From a virus: a stretch of 50,196 nucleotides of DNA. The DNA lies in the IMG/VR virus record IMGVR_UViG_3300035633_000399, positions 1-50,196 of that record; one strand, written 5' to 3'. This document shows, in pieces, positions 1-6,558 of the stretch. Both the position numbers and the translations under genes were made by a program. The notes beneath the pieces were generated by a model that saw nothing but the letters and a program-made list of their open reading frames with translations, was not told the origin of the DNA and did not search any database. Position 1 is the first letter of the stretch. Every line of letters begins with the position of its first letter.

Positions 1-1119
1 ACAATTGGTGTGCAACCTATGTCAGGTCCAGTAGGTTTGGCTTTTGCATTGCGCTATCGCTATGAAGGTCAAAGTTTGGATTGGCAAGATCCTACACGTC
101 GTACATATGATGCGACAAACTTTGGACAAAAATATCGTGGCGGTTCTCAAGCTGCTGCAGATGGTCAAGAACTTGGTTACAACCAATTGTACACAGATTA
201 TTCTGGTACATCTTCAGCATCTTTGTCTGGTTTGGGTGGACAAAGTTCTGATTTCTATATTCCACCAGAAGATCGTGGTGTAGCAGAATGGTTGGCTAAC
301 TATGAATTAACAGGCCAAATTCCACAAGTAACAATTGAGTTCGAGAAGACAGCTGTTGAAGCTGGTACTCGTAGATTGGCATCTCGTTGGAGCGTTGAGC
401 TTGAACAAGATTTGAAAAACATGCAAGGTATTGATATTGATAATGAAATGACAAATTCATTATCATATGAAATCCAAGCTGAAATTGACCGTGAAATGGT
501 TATCAGAATGCTTCAAGTTTCATTGAATGCTGGTTATGGTAGAGGTTGGTCAACATGGACACCTGTATCAGCAGATGGTCGTTGGTTGGGTGAAAGAAAT
601 CGTGATTTCTACCAACATGTATTGATTGAAGCAAATCGCATTGCTGTTCGCAATCGTCGTGGTTCTGCTAACTTCATTATCACTACTCCTACAGTTTGCA
701 CAATCTTCGAAGCTCTTCCTGAATTCCAATTCATGCCTATTAATTCTACTGTTGCTACACAGCAAACAGGCATTGCAAAAGTAGGTGTTCTTGCAGGGCG
801 TTATACAGTATACCGTGATACAAGAACAGAAGCACAGCAACCTTGGGTTCGCCCAGGCGTTCGCGATACACGCTTGGAATATTGCTTGCTTGGTTACAAA
901 GGAGCAGAATATTACGATACAGGTATCGTATATTGTCCATACATTCCTGTTATGGTTCAGCGTACAATTGGTCCTAATGATTTCTCACCTCGTGTTGGTT
1001 TGCTAACACGTTACGGTGTTGTAGATCATTTGTTTGGTGCTGATTTGTATTATCACGTAATCATCGTGAAGGATCTTGGACAAGGTTTCGTACCAGGTTC
1101 AGCACATAAATACTTGTAA
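1..1119 (+). CDS. 23: Major capsid protein, gp23-like (5' end outside window)
   Basis: This is the C-terminal 372 residues of a T4 gp23-type major capsid protein, which forms the hexamers of the head. The reading frame is open from base 1, so the true start lies upstream; the GTG at base 10 is not the start. The segment VQPMSGPVGLAFALRYRY closely matches the gp23 landmark 'QPMSGPTGQIFALRA'. Further matches are the 'RRLASRWSVELEQDLKNMQG' helix (gp23 'RQLKAAYSIELAQDLRAVHG'), the 'RRGSANFIITT' strand and the 'PRVGLLTRYGV' region near the end (gp23 'PVMGFKTRYGI'). The visible part fits a full length near 500 residues. Codon use is richer in GGT and CGT than in later genes, as expected for a very abundant protein. 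In T4 the genes upstream of 23 encode the portal, protease and scaffold; they would lie left of this window. Confidence 0.93.
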   Translation, partial: TIGVQPMSGPVGLAFALRYRYEGQSLDWQDPTRRTYDATNFGQKYRGGSQAAADGQELGYNQLYTDYSGTSSASLSGLGGQSSDFYIPPEDRGVAEWLANYELTGQIPQVTIEFEKTAVEAGTRRLASRWSVELEQDLKNMQGIDIDNEMTNSLSYEIQAEIDREMVIRMLQVSLNAGYGRGWSTWTPVSADGRWLGERNRDFYQHVLIEANRIAVRNRRGSANFIITTPTVCTIFEALPEFQFMPINSTVATQQTGIAKVGVLAGRYTVYRDTRTEAQQPWVRPGVRDTRLEYCLLGYKGAEYYDTGIVYCPYIPVMVQRTIGPNDFSPRVGLLTRYGVVDHLFGADLYYHVIIVKDLGQGFVPGSAHKYL

Positions 1120-1130
1120 TTTAGTTATTT

Positions 1131-1152
1131 AGGGAGGATTAAATTCCTCCCT
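1131..1152 (+). terminator. Hairpin after capsid gene (8-bp stem, weak terminator or mRNA stabiliser)
   Basis: AGGGAGGA (1131-1138) pairs perfectly with TCCTCCCT (1145-1152) around a 6-nt loop. The sequence after it is AATAAAATC rather than a T run, so intrinsic termination is doubtful. It may protect the 3' end of capsid mRNA or cause partial termination. The same 8-bp stem recurs in the strong terminator at 46631-46650. Confidence 0.5.
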
Positions 1153-1174
1153 AATAAAATCATAAGGAGAAAAG

Positions 1175-1441
1175 ATGAGTTACGATGGTAAAAACTTAGG
1201 TCAAGTTGGTGAACTTTGGACATGGTCAGTTACACCTACTGCGATTCCAGTTGGAAATTTCCAACTTTATGATAATGGACGTCTTTATCTTAAAACAGTA
1301 AGAGATTGGGATACAGGCGCAATCAATGCAGCAAGTTCAATGTGGGTTGGTCTTTCAGCTAACGCATCTGATGGTTTAGCATTAGCAGTTAATTTTGGTA
1401 ATGGCACAGTAAGTGCTCTTGCTATTAATTACGCACCATAA
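1175..1441 (+). CDS. Small hypothetical protein downstream of capsid (88 aa)
   Basis: I do not recognise this 88-residue protein. It has a strong ribosome binding site (AAGGAG, about 7 nt before the ATG) and codon use like the capsid gene, which suggests high expression. It has no signal peptide or membrane segment. The composition is beta-rich, with many Trp, Gly, Asn and Ala residues (for example the WTWSVTPTAIPVGNF stretch), compatible with a small virion protein such as a head decoration or tail component. It lies between the hairpin after the capsid gene and the strong terminator at 1462-1501, so it is the last gene of that transcript. A structural role is inferred from position and codon use only. 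Confidence 0.8.
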   Translation: MSYDGKNLGQVGELWTWSVTPTAIPVGNFQLYDNGRLYLKTVRDWDTGAINAASSMWVGLSANASDGLALAVNFGNGTVSALAINYAP

Positions 1442-1461
1442 TCTATATTAAATAGATTTAT

Positions 1462-1501
1462 AAAATCCCGGATAGTTTTCTTGCTATTCGGGATTTTTTT
1501 T
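1462..1501 (+). terminator. Rho-independent terminator
   Basis: ATCCCGGATAG (1465-1475) pairs with CTATTCGGGAT (1484-1494), 11 bp with one G-T wobble, around an 8-nt loop. Three flanking A-T pairs extend the stem, and an 8-base T run follows (1494-1501). It ends the capsid transcript. Confidence 0.92.
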
Positions 1502-1538
1502 CATAAGTATTTAAAAATAGTTTTTAGGAGGAATTAAA

Positions 1539-2045
1539 ATGTTTGAAATAACTTATGGTGGATCAAATAGCATAGATGGATCAACAATCGCACCTAATAC
1601 TTGCGCAGAAGATACATCAGTAGCAATTCAAGTTAAGAATACAGCAGCTGCAGCAAATGTATCAGCTTTTATTACTGATTGGTCTATTGTGACACGCCCA
1701 CTCCCGATTCCAGTACAAAACATTTTTGCTGTTGAAAAATCAGAAGATTTTCCTGTAATGGTTAGTCGCGAAAGTGGCAATGTAGAAGATGTATTTACAG
1801 TAGCAATGAGTGCTATAATTGGTGAGTGCCAAGAAGGTGCACGTTATGGTATTTTATCTTTAACATTAAGTTCTTCATATCTATCTGGCGATGGAGCAGG
1901 AACAGTTGACAATGTTGCAGTAACAGATAGTTATTCTACTGGTGTTTGTGAATTGACAACTACAATTACAGCGGTGAATGAGCCTTTTGGCGGGCATGTA
2001 TGTTTGTCTGAACATGCACGTTTGTATGATTATGGAGAATACTAA
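1539..2045 (+). CDS. Hypothetical protein, probable virion component (168 aa)
   Basis: Unrecognised 168-residue protein. It starts at an ATG preceded by a strong AGGAGG site about 8 nt upstream. The sequence is rich in Ser, Thr, Ala and Val with repeated short strands, suggesting an all-beta fold, and has four cysteines (near residues 22, 95, 135 and 153). There is no signal peptide or transmembrane helix. Codon use (GGT, CGT, GCA) resembles the capsid gene, so it is probably made in quantity. Its place right after the capsid transcript suggests a head or tail structural part, but no family match is claimed. It starts a new unit after the terminator and ends 6 bases before the glutaredoxin-like gene. 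Confidence 0.8.
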   Translation: MFEITYGGSNSIDGSTIAPNTCAEDTSVAIQVKNTAAAANVSAFITDWSIVTRPLPIPVQNIFAVEKSEDFPVMVSRESGNVEDVFTVAMSAIIGECQEGARYGILSLTLSSSYLSGDGAGTVDNVAVTDSYSTGVCELTTTITAVNEPFGGHVCLSEHARLYDYGEY

Positions 2046-2051
2046 TCTTCG

Positions 2052-2396
2052 ATGATCATAATAGGTAAGGAAGGTTGTCCTGATTGCAAGGAGATACGTA
2101 AAATCTTTCCTTATATTTCTTATTACGAGTTGCCGGACAAAGCAGAAAGTATAGGTGACTGCTTTGCCCGGCTTTTTAAATTATTGGGTATTTATCCTTG
2201 TGTAGCTTGTGTACATCGCCAATATTTATTAAATGAATGGTGGTCTAAATTATTTAATAATGCGTTTTTTAAAAGTGATTATCAAGTTGATAAATACCAG
2301 AAAAAAGTACGAATAGCATTAGCCAAACATAAGATAAGAAAATTTCCTGTAATATTATCAGATGATTTAGAACAAGTAATAGAAAAAGATTTATAA
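2052..2396 (+). CDS. Glutaredoxin/thioredoxin-fold protein with CPDC motif
   Basis: A 114-residue protein of the thioredoxin superfamily. The N-terminal strand MIIIGKEG runs straight into a CPDC redox motif (residues 9-12), and KFPVIL near residue 97 supplies the expected cis-proline (Pro99) strand. Phage glutaredoxins typically feed reducing power to ribonucleotide reductase; that is family knowledge, and no reductase gene is in this window. The protein is longer than a minimal phage glutaredoxin (about 85 residues). An insertion between the two landmarks is rich in Trp and Phe and contains a second pair, CVAC (50-53), plus Cys37. It follows the 168-aa gene by 6 bases and ends exactly where the convergent minus-strand gene ends. 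A GGAG lies about 13 nt before the ATG. Confidence 0.8.
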   Translation: MIIIGKEGCPDCKEIRKIFPYISYYELPDKAESIGDCFARLFKLLGIYPCVACVHRQYLLNEWWSKLFNNAFFKSDYQVDKYQKKVRIALAKHKIRKFPVILSDDLEQVIEKDL

Positions 2397-2870
2397 TTAT
2401 TCTTTTTCTTCTACTTCGGCCTCAATAGCATCATTTTTTTCTGCTTTATCTTTTTCATCACCAAATAACATTTTCATAACATCTTCTCTAGTACCTGTTA
2501 CTAAAATATTATTTGTTTGATTTGTAGGACCACTAGGACCACTTTGTTTAAGTTCTTTAGCAGTATCATTTTTCTCTTTAGCTATATTAAATTTATTTAA
2601 TACATCTAAGGCAGTAGTAACAGAGGTGAATAGTTTTGCATAAGATTCTATTTCTTCGGGGGTGCCTCCTCTGAATACTGTATTTTTTATTTCTTCTAAT
2701 GCATTGACACCTTGTGTAATAACAAGAGATGTTTTTTTGATTACAAAATCAGAAACATTTTCACGATCAACTTCAGGTTGTTGAGTGGCTTCAATTTCTG
2801 CATTGACAAAAGACTTTAGTTCTTTTGTTTTTTCTAATTCTTCTGTTAAAGCGTTGACATCAATTTTCAT
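2397..2870 (-). CDS. Possible small terminase subunit, gp16-like
   Basis: A 157-residue acidic, helical minus-strand protein. The central part has two predicted helices around 'GTPEEIESYAKLFTSVTTAL', a Gly/Pro/Ser/Asn/Gln linker, and then the pattern NNILVTGTREDVMKML. This resembles T4-type gp16 proteins, in which a central helical hairpin is followed by a '(F/L)VGST..(L/V).KM(L/I)' segment near the C terminus. Length also fits (T4 gp16 is 164 residues). gp16 recognises DNA for packaging and stimulates the gp17 ATPase. No gp17 gene is next to it, unlike T4, so the call stays tentative. No Shine-Dalgarno sequence precedes the ATG. A perfect TATAAATA late box ends about 10 bases upstream, so the mRNA may be almost leaderless. 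Confidence 0.55.
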   Translation of the reverse strand: MKIDVNALTEELEKTKELKSFVNAEIEATQQPEVDRENVSDFVIKKTSLVITQGVNALEEIKNTVFRGGTPEEIESYAKLFTSVTTALDVLNKFNIAKEKNDTAKELKQSGPSGPTNQTNNILVTGTREDVMKMLFGDEKDKAEKNDAIEAEVEEKE

Positions 2871-2880
2871 TTTCTATAAT

Positions 2881-2888
2881 TATTTATA
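2881..2888 (-). promoter_or_regulatory. T4-type late promoter box TATAAATA (minus strand)
   Basis: Read on the minus strand, TATAAATA is followed by ATTATAGAAA and the ATG of the gp16-like gene at 2870. T4 late promoters use this octamer, read by gp55 with the gp45 clamp, with initiation a few bases downstream. That would give a 5' leader of only a few bases here. Confidence 0.55.
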
Positions 2889-2925
2889 TCAAATAGTATA
2901 TTTTTCAACAAAATCGGAGAAAATT

Positions 2926-3174
2926 ATGTTTGTACTCAGCGAAGAAAAGGTTGAAAAATTCTATACGTATGGATTAGAATTCAATCCGGAAGAAGTAGAA
3001 TTATTAAAGAAAATCGGTTTAGAACGAATAAAAAATGATGCAGATACATTAGTTGAATATGCAGTTAGGAAACTTATAGAAGATTTTACAATGCAAGTTC
3101 TTAATGAAGTAGATACTAGTGCGGTCGAAGCCGAGATGGCAAGAATGGAGGAAGAAGATGGAACAGATGATTAA
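2926..3174 (+). CDS. Hypothetical small acidic protein (82 aa)
   Basis: Unrecognised protein of 82 residues, starting MFVLSEEKVEKFYTYG. I chose the ATG at 2926 because CGGAG lies about 7 nt upstream. An in-frame extension to 2785 would run antisense through the minus-strand gene and has no ribosome site. The protein is helical and acidic, ending in a run of Glu and Asp (MARMEEEDGTDD). The next gene overlaps its end by 17 bases, suggesting translational coupling. It has no signal peptide or membrane segment. Confidence 0.7.
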   Translation: MFVLSEEKVEKFYTYGLEFNPEEVELLKKIGLERIKNDADTLVEYAVRKLIEDFTMQVLNEVDTSAVEAEMARMEEEDGTDD

Positions 3175-3331
3175 TTTTAATGGGAAGACTTATATTATCC
3201 CAGCAAATAAAGTAGGCAACCTTGTTATATGGCTTGAATCAAATGCAATTCAACCTAATACAGCACCGCAGCCTAGAATGGAGAATCGTAGACCGAGTGA
3301 TCCAAGACAATTGTTATGTGAAAATGCTTGA
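3158..3331 (+). CDS. Hypothetical small protein (57 aa)
   Basis: A 57-residue protein starting MEQMINFNGKTYIIPANKVG. The ATG at 3158 follows a GGAGG site about 8 nt upstream, inside the end of the previous gene, so translation is probably coupled. A start at 3119 is open but lacks a ribosome site. It has a beta-hairpin-like N-terminus and a Pro/Arg/Gln-rich tail, and no recognised domain. The stop codon lies within the -35 box of the dut promoter. Confidence 0.65.
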   Translation: MEQMINFNGKTYIIPANKVGNLVIWLESNAIQPNTAPQPRMENRRPSDPRQLLCENA

Positions 3332-3356
3332 CATTTATTTTAAGATATAGTAATAT
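3328..3356 (+). promoter_or_regulatory. Sigma70-type promoter upstream of dut
   Basis: TTGACA (3328-3333), a 17-bp spacer and TAATAT (3351-3356): a perfect -35 and a near-consensus -10 at ideal spacing. Initiation is expected near 3363, about 30 bases before the dut ATG. This suggests early expression by the host polymerase. Confidence 0.85.
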
Positions 3357-3392
3357 TCTTTAAATAATTAGAACTATTTGGAGAATATTACT

Positions 3393-3839
3393 ATGTCAGA
3401 TAATAAAGAAATCCCTATTATACGATTCAAAAAGACCCACCAAGACGCTAAACTCCCCACCAGAAAACATGTTAGTGATTCTGGGGCAGATATTTATGCA
3501 GTCGAAGATGTGCTCATACAAGCTCAAAAATCTGTCATTGTCGAAACAGGTATTCAAGTTGCATATATAACACCCGGATATTGGTTCAAAGTAGAATCGC
3601 GAAGTGGCTTGAGTTTCAATCACGGCGTATTGGCACACCCAGGTATTATAGATCAAAATTACCGTGGTGGCTTGGGTATTTTATTATATAATCATGGGCA
3701 TTTAAATTATCAAGTTAATAAAGGCGATCGTATTGCACAAATAGTATTGTATAAATTACAAGAATGTAATGTAGAGTGGGCAAAAGAAGTGGATGAAACA
3801 GATAGGGGCTCAAATGGATTCGGCTCCTCAGGTAAGTAA
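3393..3839 (+). CDS. dut: dUTPase (dUTP diphosphatase), trimeric type
   Basis: A 148-residue dUTPase that hydrolyses dUTP to dUMP and pyrophosphate, keeping uracil out of DNA and supplying dUMP for thymidylate synthesis. All five motifs of the trimeric family are present in order: DSGADIYA (29-36), ESRSGLSF (68-75), GIIDQNYRGGL with the catalytic Asp87 and Tyr90 (84-94), GDRIAQ (111-116) and the Gly-rich C-terminal arm RGSNGFGSSG (138-147). The ATG at 3393 is chosen because GGAG sits 9 nt upstream; the TTG at 3378 lies before that site. It has its own sigma70-like promoter, consistent with early nucleotide metabolism. Confidence 0.96.
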   Translation: MSDNKEIPIIRFKKTHQDAKLPTRKHVSDSGADIYAVEDVLIQAQKSVIVETGIQVAYITPGYWFKVESRSGLSFNHGVLAHPGIIDQNYRGGLGILLYNHGHLNYQVNKGDRIAQIVLYKLQECNVEWAKEVDETDRGSNGFGSSGK

Positions 3840-3978
3840 TAATCATTGCGATTATGTACCAAATGATCCTGTATTAACTATTTACAGTAAACATATATAT
3901 ACGGATGTATGGCAAGATTTAAGTGTATATGGTATTAGTATAAATAAAATATTAATATTTTTACTTAATAATAAATAG
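3814..3978 (+). CDS. Possible small hypothetical protein overlapping dut (54 aa)
   Basis: An open frame overlaps the end of dut by 26 bases and fills the gap before the clamp-loader gene. The ATG at 3814 (MDSAPQVSNN) follows a GGGG about 5 nt upstream; an earlier in-frame ATG lies at 3793. The 54-residue product has several aromatic residues and a C-terminal stretch of Ile, Leu and Phe, with no known motif. Overlapping small genes are common in such phages, but there is no other support. Confidence 0.4.
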   Translation: MDSAPQVSNNHCDYVPNDPVLTIYSKHIYTDVWQDLSVYGISINKILIFLLNNK

Positions 3979-3987
3979 ATTGGATGT

Positions 3988-4929
3988 ATGATGTTTGAAA
4001 ACTTTTTAATTGAAAAGTATCGACCAAAGACATTAGACGAAATAGTCTTAACAGAAGATATAAAAGAGCAAATTAGGAAATTCCAGAGTAATGGTGAAAT
4101 ACCTAATTTGCTCTTTTGTTCTCGTGCAGGTTCTGGTAAAACATCTTTAGCTAAAATCATTGTAAATGAAATTTTACAATCGTCTTATTTATACATTAAT
4201 GCATCAGATGAAAATGGAATTGATACAGTTAGATCAAAAGTCAAAGCATTTGCGCAAACAAAGTCTTTAAATGGCAATATTAAAGTCATCATATTAGATG
4301 AAGCAGACGGATTAACAAGTCAAGGACAGCGAGCATTAAGAGGTGCAATGGAAGAATATGCTGACAATGTCCGATTTATTCTTACTGCTAATTTTAAAAA
4401 CAATATTATTGAAGCAATTTTATCACGAACACAGTTATTTGAAATAATCCCTCCATATGAAGCATATGTAGCAAGAGCAGTGCATGTATTAAAGAGTGAA
4501 AAAGTAAAAGTAACAGCGGAAGAAAAGAAAAAATTATTAGCATTAATAGATAATTGTTATCCAGATCTTAGATCTTTAATCAATAATTTAGATAAATTTA
4601 TAAAAGAAGTTGATGATTCTAAACAATTATTGATTAATTCTGATATAATAGAAAATAGTATTGCAGAAGAATTATTTCAAAAATTATTAAACAAAGAAAA
4701 TGTATTTGAAATGAGGTCTTTCATAATAGAGAATGAAGTAAATTTTGGAAATGATTATCATTCTTTATTAAGGGATCTGTTTGAGGCTGTTTTTAATAGT
4801 CAAATAGACTATGATAAAAAGAGAAGCGCCCTCATTATAATTGAGGACGCTAAAATGAAACATAACTTAGTAATGGATAAAGAAATTAATGCATACGCAT
4901 GTGTTCTGAATCTTAGTAAGTTATTTTAG
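3988..4929 (+). CDS. 44: Sliding-clamp loader AAA+ ATPase, gp44-like
   Basis: A 313-residue AAA+ ATPase matching T4 gp44 and bacterial/archaeal small RFC subunits (T4 gp44 is 319 residues). It opens the sliding clamp and places it on primed DNA. It shows the RFC-type start EKYRPKTLDEIV (9-20), Walker A AGSGKT (47-52), Walker B IILDEAD (101-107), sensor 1 in ILTANF (131-136) and an arginine-finger motif SRT (146-148) in place of the usual SRC. The remainder forms the helical lid and collar domain. In T4 its partners are gp62 and gp45; neither is in this window. In T4 the clamp also activates late transcription. Two in-frame ATGs (3988, 3991) follow a weak GG site; the first is used here. Confidence 0.93.
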   Translation: MMFENFLIEKYRPKTLDEIVLTEDIKEQIRKFQSNGEIPNLLFCSRAGSGKTSLAKIIVNEILQSSYLYINASDENGIDTVRSKVKAFAQTKSLNGNIKVIILDEADGLTSQGQRALRGAMEEYADNVRFILTANFKNNIIEAILSRTQLFEIIPPYEAYVARAVHVLKSEKVKVTAEEKKKLLALIDNCYPDLRSLINNLDKFIKEVDDSKQLLINSDIIENSIAEELFQKLLNKENVFEMRSFIIENEVNFGNDYHSLLRDLFEAVFNSQIDYDKKRSALIIIEDAKMKHNLVMDKEINAYACVLNLSKLF

Positions 4930-5441
4930 TAACTATGATGCAAACGTTCTAGTTCTGCAGCATATTTTCTAACTTCTGGATGATCGCATTGTTTCATGCG
5001 ACCAATGATTTCCATTTCTTTGTCTTCTTCTTGCCCACTTGTTGCACGAGCCATAGCAGACATATTGTGCGAAGTATCAGTTGATTCACCATATGATGCT
5101 TTAGGTGTCACGCCCATGCCCATTTGTTTTAACATTGAATTAGTTAAATATTTTTGAAGACTAAGTAAGTCTTGTTGTTGTGCAATATGATAAAGCATTT
5201 TTCTTTTACTCATATCTCTGATCTTACTATTTTTAATAGTTTCTATTGCTAAATGTCTTGCTGATTCTAAATCAGGTGCTTCGTAAATTCGGTCAATAAT
5301 ACTTTGCAAGATGCTACTTACTTGTTTACCTTCTTCGATTGTCAATTCTTCGTATGGATTAACTTCATCGATTATATCTGTATTTTCAGTAAGAATTTTC
5401 TTTTCCCATATTTCTGCTAATATTTGTTTATCATCAGCCAT
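4926..5441 (-). CDS. Nested in-frame product of the 361-aa gene (171 aa)
   Basis: Within the gene above, ATG at 5441 (minus strand) begins MADDKQILAEIWEKKILTEN and is preceded by AAAGGAG with a 6-nt spacer, better than the site of the full gene. The 171-residue product would be the helical C-terminal part only, ending RKYAAELERLHHSY. It contains helices suited to coiled-coil contacts (EAPDLESARHLAIETIKNSK). This resembles nested pairs such as lambda C/Nu3, where the short form is the scaffold. Alternatively, two once-separate genes fused after a stop codon was lost and the old ribosome site remains. Confidence 0.45.
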   Translation of the reverse strand: MADDKQILAEIWEKKILTENTDIIDEVNPYEELTIEEGKQVSSILQSIIDRIYEAPDLESARHLAIETIKNSKIRDMSKRKMLYHIAQQQDLLSLQKYLTNSMLKQMGMGVTPKASYGESTDTSHNMSAMARATSGQEEDKEMEIIGRMKQCDHPEVRKYAAELERLHHSY

Positions 5442-6011
5442 TTTTATCTCCTTTGATGCATTTATTTTTGTTTGATTTCTACCATCTTGTGGAAGTGGTG
5501 AATTTTGAAGTGTGTGATTTTTTGTTGTAAGATTGTGTGTATCAACATATTGTTGATGTGCAGCACTTGACAAATCATCATTTTTTATAGGGCCTGCCTC
5601 TAGGTTTTCCTTCCTTTTAATGCTGTCTGGATATTGTGCATAACCAGAAGCATCAGAAATATCTATTTTTTCCAGAATATCCATTGGGAGAGTCATTGGA
5701 TTACTCCACATACCAGGAGCATGTTCAGTGTAAACATCTGCCCAATAGCATTCTGGCCCTTCCGCCCCGCCTACAGTACCATTTGCTTGACCAGGATATT
5801 GCGATTTAACACAGCTGATGCGCAAATAATTGTCTTGTTCTTGCAAAGTACGAACCATTGCTTTCATTTGTTCAGAAGATGATTTAAAGAAATCATGATT
5901 TAAAGCATTTGGTTTAAGTTTTACATAGTCTCCATTCAAGAAACCATGTTGTTGAAAACGGTGCAATGTGCGTTCAACTACTAAATCAAATTTTCTTTTG
6001 AAATTGTCCAT
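4926..6011 (-). CDS. Hypothetical protein, two-part, with internal start (361 aa)
   Basis: Unrecognised 361-residue minus-strand protein, convergent with the clamp loader (4-base overlap of ends). AGGAG lies 7-8 nt before the ATG at 6011, and a perfect TATAAATA late box sits further upstream, so late expression is likely. Residues 1-125 look like a compact domain (MDNFKRKFDLVVERTLHRFQ, later ECYWADVYTEHAPGMWSNPM). Residues 126-190 are a low-complexity Asn/Gln/Thr/His linker. Residues 191-361 are helical and charged. A second strong ribosome site and ATG at residue 191 suggest the C-terminal part is also made alone (separate entry). It is flanked by baseplate genes and expressed late, so a virion or assembly role is possible but not shown. 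Confidence 0.8.
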   Translation of the reverse strand: MDNFKRKFDLVVERTLHRFQQHGFLNGDYVKLKPNALNHDFFKSSSEQMKAMVRTLQEQDNYLRISCVKSQYPGQANGTVGGAEGPECYWADVYTEHAPGMWSNPMTLPMDILEKIDISDASGYAQYPDSIKRKENLEAGPIKNDDLSSAAHQQYVDTHNLTTKNHTLQNSPLPQDGRNQTKINASKEIKMADDKQILAEIWEKKILTENTDIIDEVNPYEELTIEEGKQVSSILQSIIDRIYEAPDLESARHLAIETIKNSKIRDMSKRKMLYHIAQQQDLLSLQKYLTNSMLKQMGMGVTPKASYGESTDTSHNMSAMARATSGQEEDKEMEIIGRMKQCDHPEVRKYAAELERLHHSY

Positions 6012-6037
6012 TTTAAAACTCCTGTAAATTATGAGTA

Positions 6038-6045
6038 TATTTATA
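6038..6045 (-). promoter_or_regulatory. T4-type late promoter box TATAAATA (minus strand)
   Basis: The minus strand reads TATAAATATACTC, with a leader of about 20 bases containing AGGAG before the ATG at 6011. This is an exact match to the T4 late octamer at a normal distance. The surrounding divergent gap (6012-6072) also contains the recurring ATAATTATTTAT element. Confidence 0.6.
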
Positions 6046-6072
6046 ATTATTTATTAGATTAAGGATATAAAA

Positions 6073-6549
6073 ATGGCATCAATAAGTTTTAATAATTTAG
6101 AAAACAACAATTTAATATCTGATAGTTTTACATATGTTGATTTTCATCTTGACTTGGAAGAAGATAAAATCAATGTGTATAATAGTAGAAATCAGAAAAG
6201 AGGGAGAGATGTTAAAGTAGCATATGATGTGAATGCTATTCGCAATTCTCTTACAAATATATTTAACACTATTCCAGGTCAAAGGCGTTTATTACCGACA
6301 TTTGGGTTAGATTTGCGTAGGTATTTATTTGATCCTGTTTCTAAAGACAGAGCAGATACCATATCAAGAGATATATATTCTAACATAATTCAATGGGAAC
6401 CGAGAGTTCGCATTGTAAATATATATGTAATCGGTGTGATTAGTGTTCAAGAATATAACATAACATTAGAATTAGCAATTCCGTTTGCAAAAGAAAAGTT
6501 TAGTTTTCAAGGTATATTAAATAAAGAAGGATTTTTCTTTGCGACATAA
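6073..6549 (+). CDS. 25: Baseplate wedge subunit, gp25-like
   Basis: A 158-residue protein of the GPW/gp25 family, which forms part of the inner baseplate and primes sheath assembly. The family core is clear: DVNAIRNSLTNIFNTIPGQR, then LLPTFGLDLRRYLFDPVSKD, followed by the helix and the two C-terminal strands (RVRIVNIYVIG, NITLELAIPF). It is somewhat longer than T4 gp25 (132 residues), the extra length being an N-terminal segment of about 45 residues. AAGGAT precedes the ATG. It heads the plus-strand baseplate block and is followed after 9 bases by the gp6 gene, as in many T4-like genomes. Confidence 0.93.
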   Translation: MASISFNNLENNNLISDSFTYVDFHLDLEEDKINVYNSRNQKRGRDVKVAYDVNAIRNSLTNIFNTIPGQRRLLPTFGLDLRRYLFDPVSKDRADTISRDIYSNIIQWEPRVRIVNIYVIGVISVQEYNITLELAIPFAKEKFSFQGILNKEGFFFAT

Positions 6550-6558
6550 GGAGTAGAA

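Noticed and set aside
10-1119. GTG at base 10 as start of the capsid protein
   Set aside because: The frame is open to base 1 and the gp23 match continues through it, so the gene simply extends beyond the window.
2785-2925. N-terminal extension of the 82-aa protein
   Set aside because: It runs antisense through the gp16-like gene, lacks a ribosome site and would place the promoter gap inside the protein.
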